From the NCBI RefSeq assembly GCF_022430525.1, contig NZ_CP092521.1, forward strand, positions 1-64,000: a stretch of DNA of 64,000 nucleotides. The letters are read 5' to 3'. The DNA is from Cetobacterium somerae. Lineage in GTDB: Bacteria; Fusobacteriota; Fusobacteriia; Fusobacteriales; Fusobacteriaceae. The translations under genes and the position numbers were made by a program. A model generated the notes under the pieces. It did no database searches. It was not told the origin of the DNA and was given only the letters and a program-made list of their open reading frames with translations. Below, piece by piece: positions 54,955 to 62,263 of this stretch. Within the stretch, counting starts at the first letter, position 1; the number at the start of each line of letters is the position of its first letter.

Positions 54955-54976
54955 AAATTCCCCTTTGTTTTAGTTG
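54899..54976. repeat. Direct repeat A (hsdR start region), next to the intact gene
   Basis: The roughly 75 bases from the end of the AAA-ATPase gene across the hsdR start (first 18 codons) match 56641-56714 at about 85 to 90 percent. The match stops sharply on both sides. It is one of two copies flanking the AAA-ATPase gene. Confidence 0.75.
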
Positions 54977-56622
54977 ATTTCGCTTTCAATAGCAACATCT
55001 TTTCCACTAAAAGCCATTCCTATTTTTATTACCTTTGATACCCCATTATTTTTCATAGATATATCGTATTTTTTCTCATCTATTTGAGCTAAAGCCTCTT
55101 TTGCTTTTTCTCCAATACTATTTTTATCCCCTATTTTAAACTCAAAAATTAGTCCAAAGTTCTTCTTATCTTTAGGCTCTAAAGCGATATCATATCTTCC
55201 ATAACCACTCTCTCTATTAGAAGTTATTATATATTTATCACCTAGCGTTAAAAGAAGTCCAAGCATAAAATGATGATAATACTTCTCGCTATCTCCAGCA
55301 TCGTGATAACTCACTGCTGATAGATACATTCTCTTAAATTTATTTACAAATGAATTTAATTCACCTAAAAATAAATCCTCTATCATAGTTCCATAAAAAT
55401 GAACGTCCCCTTTTGTATAACTCTCTATAAAACTTTGTCTAAAGAAGCTTTTAATCTCTACATTAGGTATTTTTAAAGAGTATGATTTAAGCTCGGTTAT
55501 CGGAGATATTCTCATTTTTTCATATGTTAAATATCCTGAGAATAACATTAAAGACCAAATAGTGTTTGTATTATTTAAATCATCAAAGATTATATTTTCT
55601 GAGATAGTTTCCCAAATTACCTCTCCTTTAAATATCATCTCCAACTCTTCAAATACTTTTTTATCATTTTTATCTAATAACTGTTTAATCAAAGCGTTAT
55701 CACTTGTATTTATCCAGTAAGCCCCTAGTACATTTTTATTTATAAAATTAATCAATGACCAAGGGTTATATACAAGTTTACCTCCAAATGTATATCCGTT
55801 ATACCATCTTTTAACACCTTCTAATTCATAATCCAATCCATAGTATTTTAAAGCTTCCTCTACTTCCTCTGTTGTTAAACCGAAATAGTTAAAATCACTA
55901 TCTAAGATTGTAGATACACTAAGATTATTAAGTTCTGAAAATATACTTTCTTTTGCTACTCTTAATATACAAGTAAGAACTGAAAACTCTAAATATGGAT
56001 TGCCTTTTAGAGCTGCACTTAGAAAATTACGAAAGAAGAATATAGCGTCATCATAATAGCCTTGAGAGTGAGCAGTTACTAAAGGGGTATCATATTCATC
56101 TATTAAAATGATTACCTTTTTTCCATAAAATTTAAAAAGGTATTTAGATAGATTTTTTAATGCTCCCACAAAATCTCCCGTTTCATTTAAAAACTCTATC
56201 CTATCAAAATCTATTTTTTCACTCTCATCTAATTTTTCTCTGATGTATCTTTTTGTATTAAATATATCTTTTAGCAATTTTTTTATCTCTTCAAAACACT
56301 CTACCCAATTACTAACTTTTATATCTTTTAAGCTGACATATATAACTGGGTATTCGCCTTGATACATCATTTTGTCTGTATTTGAAATATCTAGCCCATT
56401 AAATAAATTTCTATTAGCTTCTTTGTCTTCTATATTAAAGAAATAGTTAAGCATCGACATATTTAAAGTTTTTCCAAATCTTCTTGGCCTAGGTAGTAGT
56501 GTAACTTTAGATTTTTTGTTAAGTAACTCATCTATCATCATTGACTTATCCACAAAATAATAGTTATTTTCTATTATCTCTTTGAAATTATCTATACCAA
56601 CTGGTAACTTTTTCTTAACCAT
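54970..56622 (-). CDS. AAA-ATPase-like protein with C-terminal PD-(D/E)XK nuclease domain
   Basis: A 550-residue protein common in multi-copy families of Fusobacteria and Bacteroidetes. The AAA-ATPase-like domain has RPRRFGKTLNMSMLNYF (P-loop region around 45-60), and ILIDEYDTPL as Walker B. The C-terminal PDDEXK_9 domain has GYGRYDIALEPKD...GLIFEFKIG (about 485-515). It is read between the broken yhcG gene and hsdR with a GAGGTG site. The flanking repeats show that it is not an original hsd gene. Biological role unknown; often assumed to act in defence or as a selfish element. Confidence 0.85.
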   Translation of the reverse strand: MVKKKLPVGIDNFKEIIENNYYFVDKSMMIDELLNKKSKVTLLPRPRRFGKTLNMSMLNYFFNIEDKEANRNLFNGLDISNTDKMMYQGEYPVIYVSLKDIKVSNWVECFEEIKKLLKDIFNTKRYIREKLDESEKIDFDRIEFLNETGDFVGALKNLSKYLFKFYGKKVIILIDEYDTPLVTAHSQGYYDDAIFFFRNFLSAALKGNPYLEFSVLTCILRVAKESIFSELNNLSVSTILDSDFNYFGLTTEEVEEALKYYGLDYELEGVKRWYNGYTFGGKLVYNPWSLINFINKNVLGAYWINTSDNALIKQLLDKNDKKVFEELEMIFKGEVIWETISENIIFDDLNNTNTIWSLMLFSGYLTYEKMRISPITELKSYSLKIPNVEIKSFFRQSFIESYTKGDVHFYGTMIEDLFLGELNSFVNKFKRMYLSAVSYHDAGDSEKYYHHFMLGLLLTLGDKYIITSNRESGYGRYDIALEPKDKKNFGLIFEFKIGDKNSIGEKAKEALAQIDEKKYDISMKNNGVSKVIKIGMAFSGKDVAIESEIN

Positions 56623-56638
56623 CTTTTTTCACCTCACT

Positions 56639-56695
56639 TTATTTATTAAAAACTATAAAATTATTCGTTTCTGTAATTGGTCTATAGTCAGCCAT
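56639..56695 (-). pseudogene. Remnant of the hsdR start, 18 codons
   Basis: An 18-codon frame reads [18 protein letters not shown] and stops, matching [18 protein letters not shown] at the start of hsdR except at three residues. It has the same upstream sequence (AACTAAAACAAAGG). It appears to be the original hsdR start left behind when the AAA gene entered. Confidence 0.8.
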
Positions 56696-56714
56696 AAATT
56701 TCCTTTGTTTTAGT
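56641..56714. repeat. Direct repeat B (hsdR start region), remnant copy
   Basis: The second copy of the hsdR start region, about 1.74 kb upstream of copy A. It covers the last codons of yhcG, the AACAAAGG ribosome site and the first 18 hsdR codons. Substitutions between the copies (R/K, F/L, N/D) show the event is not recent. Confidence 0.75.
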
Positions 56715-57742
56715 CGTTATATTCTAATTCTAAACTTAACTTTTCTCTTTCTAGCTCTTCTATCAATTCCTCTTCTGTTGGGAAGTAAAATTGATATTTA
56801 GATGCAAAGATATTTTTACTATCATCTAGTAATGTGTACTTAACCATTGAATCATTTTTATCTGAACAAAGAAGCAATCCTATAATTGGATTATCACCTT
56901 CTAAACGTATCTCTTTTTCATAATAACGTACGTAAAAATCCATTTGTCCTATATCTCTATGAGTTAATTTTCCCATTTTTAAATCAATCAAAACAAAACA
57001 TTTTAAGATATAGTTATAGAAAACTAAGTCAATATAATAGTTATCGCCATCTATATTAATTCTTTTTTATCTCCCAACAAAAGAAAACCCCTTTCCTAAC
57101 TCAAAAAGAAAAAGCTGTAGTTTATCCATAAGGGCAGATTCTAAATCACTTTCTACAGATATTGTGTAATCTCCTTTTCCTAAAAACTCAAAACCCATAG
57201 GACTTTTTATAATATCGTGAGCTGTTTCTACTTTTTGTCCAACTACTGAAAGTTCTTTTACTGCAACAGGATCTTTACTCATCTTAATTCTTTCGTATAG
57301 CAGAGAGCTTATCTGTCTATCTAATTCTCTTGATGACCAGTTATTTTCCATTGTTTCAATCATATAGAAATTACGAATATCATCATTTTTTAATTTCATC
57401 AGAAGTCTATAGTGTGTCCAACTCAATTCTCCACGCACTGAGTGGAGAATTGGAAATGTTAAATAAAATTGTTTCATATACCAAAGATTTTGTTTTGAAT
57501 AGCCTTTTCCAAACTCTTCTGTTAGTTTTTCAGAGATAGATTGGATTACATATTTTCCATATTCAGCTCGATTTTCCCCTCTTTGCTCTTCTTCAACAAT
57601 CTCTTTACCAATTCCAATAACTTTCTATCATAACAGTATTTACAACTTTAAATGCTTTAGCACGACCGTTTTCTAAAATATTTTTTACTCTAACATATAG
57701 ATTTTCTACTAATTCTAATTTATCTATTTTTTCATTTCCCAT
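56710..57742 (-). pseudogene. YhcG/DUF1016 family nuclease, broken by a frameshift and a nonsense change
   Basis: Three fragments add up to a roughly 344-residue DUF1016 protein. The start at 57742 (MGNEKIDKLEL...) is one base after hsdS. The first frame runs to IESYWNW and stops at 57605; a 2-base deletion near 57610 (YWNIGKE in the family) shifts it into the frame that continues as EEEQRGENRAEYGKYV and then FPILHSVRGELSWTHYRLL. That frame stops at 57067-57069, where CAA has become TAA, and reads on in the same frame to 56710 with the nuclease core FVLIDLKMGKLTHRDIGQMDFYVRYYE. The family is a PD-(D/E)XK nuclease often found beside type I R-M genes. Confidence 0.87.
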
Positions 57743-57743
57743 A

Positions 57744-58973
57744 CTATTTCTCCAACTTTTTAAATGTAAGTAGTTTATCTCTATAGTATTCATACTGCTG
57801 TTTTCTTGCTTCTATCTCTGCTGGTAACCCCTCTTTAATATCATTCACAAGAGTGTCAAATCTATCCAGAATATCAACGATACGTTGTTGCTCTTCAAGA
57901 GAAGGGATAGGGACTAAAATTTTAGATAGTTTTGGTCCTGTTGTTGTTGCTCTTGTAGTAAATGAAGCATATCTAATGATTGTCTTTCTAGCTTCATTTG
58001 TTGAAAAATAATATGCTGAAAATTTAGGTAATAGCAAATCAGTAATAGGTCTTGCTCTCAGTACAAAGCCACTAAATACACAATTTGGAATATCTTCTAT
58101 TAAAGTACACGACATTCCTATATCTTCTTTTGTTTCTGATGTTCTAGTAAAAAAAACATCTCCTTTTTTTGCACTATATCTTTCAATTTCATCAGAATTT
58201 ACATCTACTAACCCTGAAAATTTCTCGTTTGTTAACCATCGATTTTTATAAACATCAGTAAAATTTATAATAGGTTGTCCATGACCAAAAGCATCTTTTT
58301 CTTTATTTAATCCATTTTTTATTTCAAATAGTTCACCAACTGATAAATATTTAATGGATTTATCTTTAAAATCAAAAAGTGAATTATGATAATATTCATA
58401 CTGCTGTTTTCTCATTGTAAGCTCTGTTGTAAGCTCTGTTGTAAGCTCTGTAAATGTATCTAAAATACGCACAATTTCCTCTTGTACTGGTAATGGTGGT
58501 ATAGGAATAACTATTTCTTTAACAATTTGTGCATTTATATTTGTTTGACTTCCTTGTCCCAGAGATTTTATGTATTCATATTTGCTCCATAAAAAATAAA
58601 ATACATACCTATATAATGCTTGATTAGTGTCTACATCTATATTACAACACGCTTGATTTGTAGTCATTGGAATTTTATTTATTCCAACTTTCCCAACTGT
58701 AGCACCATACATTGCAATAATAACACAATTCTTGGGAATCCATTTAGCTGACGAATTATCTAAGCCTTGTTGTGTTATTTTGATCCCAGTATCTGGTATA
58801 TCACCAAAATCGATCTCTTGAGTTCTTAACCATGGAATATCTCCACCATAATAACTATTAATATCTGTTTTTGGAGTTCCACCTGAAGTTATTTTTTTAC
58901 TTATATCTTTTATTTTTTTATACTCCACCCCGTCAGGACATAATTCATCTATTAGTTGCTCTAACTTATTCAT
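57744..58973 (-). CDS. hsdS: Type I restriction enzyme specificity subunit S
   Basis: A 409-residue HsdS that sets DNA recognition. It has two target-recognition domains, each ending in a conserved helical spacer (PPLPVQEEIVRILDTFTEL... and PSLEEQQRIVDILDRFDTL...) followed by the RKQQYEYYHNSLFDF and RKQQYEYYRDKLLTF repeats. The central spacer holds three tandem TELT units. The start at 58973 is one base after the fic stop, and the ATG is MNKLEQLIDELCPDGVEYKK, the usual HsdS start. Confidence 0.93.
   Translation of the reverse strand: MNKLEQLIDELCPDGVEYKKIKDISKKITSGGTPKTDINSYYGGDIPWLRTQEIDFGDIPDTGIKITQQGLDNSSAKWIPKNCVIIAMYGATVGKVGINKIPMTTNQACCNIDVDTNQALYRYVFYFLWSKYEYIKSLGQGSQTNINAQIVKEIVIPIPPLPVQEEIVRILDTFTELTTELTTELTMRKQQYEYYHNSLFDFKDKSIKYLSVGELFEIKNGLNKEKDAFGHGQPIINFTDVYKNRWLTNEKFSGLVDVNSDEIERYSAKKGDVFFTRTSETKEDIGMSCTLIEDIPNCVFSGFVLRARPITDLLLPKFSAYYFSTNEARKTIIRYASFTTRATTTGPKLSKILVPIPSLEEQQRIVDILDRFDTLVNDIKEGLPAEIEARKQQYEYYRDKLLTFKKLEK
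58415..58450. repeat. Three tandem 12-bp repeats in the hsdS central spacer
   Basis: TTGTAAGCTCTG occurs three times in a row with no change (58415-58426, 58427-58438, 58439-58450), coding on the minus strand the four residues TELT three times, in the helix between the two recognition domains. Repeats of this kind gain or lose units by slippage. Confidence 0.9.
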
Positions 58974-58974
58974 C

Positions 58975-59580
58975 TTAGACCTCCTCTGTAGTATATTCGC
59001 TGTAGCCTTCATAGTAGTAACTAACGTCAATACCTTTCATAAATAGAGTACGGTCATCTATTTCAGTTGTAAGAGCCTGCTTTAAAAGATATTTAATCTC
59101 AATATCTTTAATAACACTTCTCTCCATAGCTGATAGATATTCATCTTTATCTACTAAATTCCAATCAATTACTTGTTTAATATTTTCTTTTAATATTAAA
59201 TCAAGCCATATACGAGTTGCTCTTCCATTCCCTTCACGGAAAGGATGAGCAATATTCATCTCTACATATTTCTCAATAATCTCTTCAAATGTTGTTTGTG
59301 GCATAGTATCTATATATTTTAACGAGTGCTCAAGATACATTAGTGGTGCAAAACGAAAGTTATTTTTAGCTATATTAACCGTTCTAATTTTCCCAGCAAA
59401 ATCATAGATATCTTGGAATAGATATTTGTGGATATATTGAAGCCCTTCAAAAGTTCCTATCTGAACCGCTTTAATATCTCCAGAGTCAAAAAGTTGCTTA
59501 GCTTTTTGTTTGCTGATTTTCTCTTCCACTTTTGAAAGCTCTATCTGGCTAGTAATATGCAGTTTATTTTCTAAAATCAT
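58975..59580 (-). CDS. fic: Fic/DOC-family protein within the type I R-M operon
   Basis: A 201-residue Fic protein. The core motif is HPFREGNGRATR (112-123 from the chosen ATG), matching HPFx(D/E)GNGR, so it should transfer AMP or another nucleotide group to a protein. The chosen ATG at 59580 (MILENKLHITSQIEL) starts one base after the hsdM stop, and the stop is one base before hsdS. Fic genes inside type I R-M operons are known; their role there is unproven and may be toxic or regulatory. No antitoxin gene is adjacent, and no clear inhibitory S/TxxxE(G/N) helix is visible. Confidence 0.9.
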   Translation of the reverse strand: MILENKLHITSQIELSKVEEKISKQKAKQLFDSGDIKAVQIGTFEGLQYIHKYLFQDIYDFAGKIRTVNIAKNNFRFAPLMYLEHSLKYIDTMPQTTFEEIIEKYVEMNIAHPFREGNGRATRIWLDLILKENIKQVIDWNLVDKDEYLSAMERSVIKDIEIKYLLKQALTTEIDDRTLFMKGIDVSYYYEGYSEYTTEEV

Positions 59581-59581
59581 A

Positions 59582-61132
59582 TTACTCCACCTCAATCTCT
59601 GCAACTATCTTATCTATTTCAATACGAAGCCTGTCTATATTGCTTACCGTCTTTTCAATTTTAGCATTTAGTTCTGTTATATCTATAACCTCTCTTGTAT
59701 CTTTTGCTTCTACATAAGTGTTTACAGAAAGATTGTAATCCTCTTCAGCTATTTTAGAGTTATCAACAGATTTTGAAACATGGTCAATATCCTCTTTAGT
59801 ATCAAATATTCTCAGAATCTCTTCAATATGCTCATCTGTTAAGATGTTATTATTTGTTTCTTTCTTGAAGAAATCCTCTCCACTAGCATCTATAAATTGA
59901 GTTTTAGAATCTTTTTTACTCTTAGAAAGAATTAAAATATTAACAGCTATTGAAGTTCCAAAGAAAAGATTAGGTGCTAACGATATAACTGTCTCAACAA
60001 AGTTATTTTCAATTAGATACTTTCTAATTTTCTGCTCTGCTCCACCACGATAGAATATTCCAGGGAAACAAACTATAGCAGCACGACCTTTACTAGAAAG
60101 ATAATTTAAACAGTGAAGAACAAAAGCAAAGTCTGCTTTAGATTTAGGTGCTAATACTCCAGCAGGGGCAAAACGCTCATCATTGATAAGAGTTGGGTCA
60201 TCACTACCAATCCAATTAACTGAATATGGAGGATTTGATACAATAGCATCAAATGGTTTTTCATCTCCAAAATGTGGATCTAAAAGAGTATTTCCTAATG
60301 CTATATCAAACTTATCGTAGTTTACATTGTGTAAAAACATATTCATACGAGCAAGGTTATACGTTGTGTGATTAATCTCTTGTCCATAGAAACCATCTTC
60401 AATAATATGGTCATCAAATTGCTTCTTAGCTTGTAGCAATAGTGAACCTGATCCAGCAGCAGGGTCATAAATTTTATTTATTGTGCTTTGGTTATGTGTT
60501 GCTAATTTTGCAATAAGCTTAGATACACTTTGAGGTGTAAAGAACTCTCCACCAGATTTACCTGCATTGGCTGCATAGTTAGATATTAAAAACTCATATG
60601 CATCACCAAATAGATCTATATGATTGTCTTCAAACTCTCCAAAGTTAAGACCTTCAACACCTTTAATAACAGCAGCTAAACGACTATTTTTATCTTTAAC
60701 TGTATTTCCTAATCTATTACTTGTAGTATCAAAATCAGCAAACAATCCTTTTATATCAGATTCAGAAGGATAACCATTAGCAGAACTTTCAATAGCTGAA
60801 AATATTGCTGCTAAATCTGTATTTAAACTTTCATTACTGTTTGCATTTTTAGCAATGTTAATGAACAGTTGGCTTGGATAGATAAAATATCCCTTTGTTT
60901 TTATTGCGTCCTCTTTAATATCCTCTGTTATAACATCATCACTTAAATCTGCATATTTAAAGCTATCATCTCCAGCTTCAATATAATTAGAAAAGTTCTC
61001 ACTAATAAATCTATAAAATAACGTTCCTAAAACGTATTGCTTAAAATCCCATCCATCTATTGAACCACGGACATCATTAGCTATTTTCCAAATCTGTGAT
61101 TGCAATTCAGCTCTTTGTGCTATACTCGACAT
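59582..61132 (-). CDS. hsdM: Type I restriction enzyme subunit M (N6-adenine methyltransferase)
   Basis: A 516-residue HsdM. The N-terminal four-helix region ([33 protein letters not shown]) is followed by the SAM motif [12 protein letters not shown] (223-234) and the catalytic NPPY (300-303) of gamma-type N6-adenine methylases, with FFTPQSV (198-204). It forms the modification enzyme with HsdS and, with HsdR, the restriction complex. It is first in the operon, behind a 12-bp inverted repeat. Confidence 0.95.
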   Translation of the reverse strand: MSSIAQRAELQSQIWKIANDVRGSIDGWDFKQYVLGTLFYRFISENFSNYIEAGDDSFKYADLSDDVITEDIKEDAIKTKGYFIYPSQLFINIAKNANSNESLNTDLAAIFSAIESSANGYPSESDIKGLFADFDTTSNRLGNTVKDKNSRLAAVIKGVEGLNFGEFEDNHIDLFGDAYEFLISNYAANAGKSGGEFFTPQSVSKLIAKLATHNQSTINKIYDPAAGSGSLLLQAKKQFDDHIIEDGFYGQEINHTTYNLARMNMFLHNVNYDKFDIALGNTLLDPHFGDEKPFDAIVSNPPYSVNWIGSDDPTLINDERFAPAGVLAPKSKADFAFVLHCLNYLSSKGRAAIVCFPGIFYRGGAEQKIRKYLIENNFVETVISLAPNLFFGTSIAVNILILSKSKKDSKTQFIDASGEDFFKKETNNNILTDEHIEEILRIFDTKEDIDHVSKSVDNSKIAEEDYNLSVNTYVEAKDTREVIDITELNAKIEKTVSNIDRLRIEIDKIVAEIEVE

Positions 61133-61155
61133 TTTTCTTCCTCCAATTTATATAC

Positions 61156-61191
61156 AGTAATTTTATAATCTAATAATAATATAAAATTACT
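61156..61191. promoter_or_regulatory. 12-bp inverted repeat upstream of hsdM
   Basis: Perfect arms AGTAATTTTATA (61156-61167) and TATAAAATTACT (61180-61191) with a 12-base spacer, in the leader of hsdM 24 bp before its start codon. It is probably an operator or an mRNA hairpin that limits R-M expression. No control gene is identified. Confidence 0.5.
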
Positions 61192-61273
61192 TCCTTTTAT
61201 TATAATTTATTATATCATATGCAACTTAAAAATCACATACTGAAGACCTCTTCTAATAAAATTTGTATTAAAA

Positions 61274-61295
61274 AAGCTGTCAATAATGACAGCTT
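61274..61295 (-). terminator. Intrinsic terminator
   Basis: A 9-bp stem, AAGCTGTCA with TGACAGCTT, and a T-run on the minus strand, 15 bp after the 60-residue gene. It separates that gene from the hsd operon. Confidence 0.8.
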
Positions 61296-61309
61296 AAAAT
61301 AGAATTAAT

Positions 61310-61492
61310 TTATTCTAATTTCCATTCACCAAATTTTTCCCATTTTTCATTTCTATTTTCATGAACTACAATTTTTCTATTTTCTCCTAATTGTTTTATT
61401 AATTCATTAATGTAAACAAAGGTATTTTCATAGTCTTCTATCTCTTTAAATAATAAAACTTCCTCTTTTTCTAATAAACATACTCTATACAT
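61310..61492 (-). CDS. Hypothetical protein, 60 residues
   Basis: A small acidic protein, MYRVCLLEKEEVLLFKEIEDYENTFVYINELIKQLGENRKIVVHENRNEKWEKFGEWKLE-like, mixed alpha and beta with no recognised motif (the last part is unusually rich in tryptophan and glutamate). It has a tidy start and its own terminator. It could be an accessory gene of the island; function not inferred. Confidence 0.5.
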   Translation of the reverse strand: MYRVCLLEKEEVLLFKEIEDYENTFVYINELIKQLGENRKIVVHENRNEKWEKFGEWKLE

Positions 61493-61732
61493 TATCTACC
61501 TGCCTTTTTTATTTTATATTCCCTATATAACACATTTAAAGAATTTTTTTTAATTTGTCTATTATTTTTATTATACCATATACTTTTTGACTATTACTGC
61601 ATCTAGTATTATAGCTTACTAAGACTAAACTTAAATTAGTAGTATTTAACTTTAAATACTTTAAAAAATATATAACTCCTGCTTTAACATTTACTAAAAT
61701 CTTAAATAGATTTACTTAATATTTTATCTTTT

Positions 61733-61921
61733 TTATACATAAGCTACACTGTAACAGTTCTTCCATTCTATTGATGCTACGTTATGATTAAAACCCTTTT
61801 CAACTTTCACAGTAGAAATTACCAGCAATATACTAATCTCATATTCACTTAAAAATATCACAATATCTTCGTAGATAAACTGAGCATTTTCTGAATTAAA
61901 AATATTTTCAAAAATAAACTT
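61733..61921 (-). pseudogene. Possible remnant of an IS3-type transposase (integrase core)
   Basis: A 62-codon frame with no start reads FIFENIFNSENAQFIYEDIVIF and on to SEYEISI, which resembles the second part of an rve core (IFHSDNGSQYTS-EEF, then EYxISxS). It ends early with a degraded GNxxNA-like segment. The match is by eye and weak. Confidence 0.32.
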
Positions 61922-62166
61922 TTAAAAAAATACTCCTTTGGAAAAATATATATAAATTGCAAGTACAATAGTTAAATAATAGTACTTCTCCATTAGATTA
62001 AATCTTTCTTTGAAAAGTTAAGTAATTTTATGCTATTTATTTAAAGTATTAAAATCTTCATTTTTTGAAAAAATAGGAAGAATAAACAATTCAGAAAAAT
62101 ACAAAGAAATTGATCATTAACCTTGTATAAATACTCAACAAAAGTCACCAGAGTGCACGCTTAATA

Positions 62167-62203
62167 GTTTCTAGTTTTTGCCAAGGCAAATTTCTAGAAA
62201 CTG
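62167..62203. other. Candidate origin of transfer (oriT)
   Basis: A double stem: arms AGTTTCTAG (62167-62175) and CTAGAAACT (62195-62203), enclosing TTTGCC/GGCAAA with an AA loop. It is followed by GCGTGTCTTA and preceded by GTGCACGCTTA. This is 60 bp before the relaxase start. The layout, an inverted repeat ending in GAAACT and then a G/C-rich nick region, resembles the RSF1010/MOB-Q oriT. Confidence 0.6.
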
Positions 62204-62263
62204 CGTGTCTTAATGATAGGTTTGACCTTTCAGGTGTCTTCGACTTTTTTAGGAGGTGAAATC

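Larger units (their letters stand above)
61493..62263. other. Decayed, largely non-coding gap before the mobilization gene
   Basis: About 770 bases, strongly AT-rich, with no intact gene. It contains a possible transposase remnant (61733-61921), a short frame ending at 62120 that I do not recognise, and, in its last 120 bases, the hairpin and GCACGC/GCGTG repeats that look like oriT. Confidence 0.6.
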
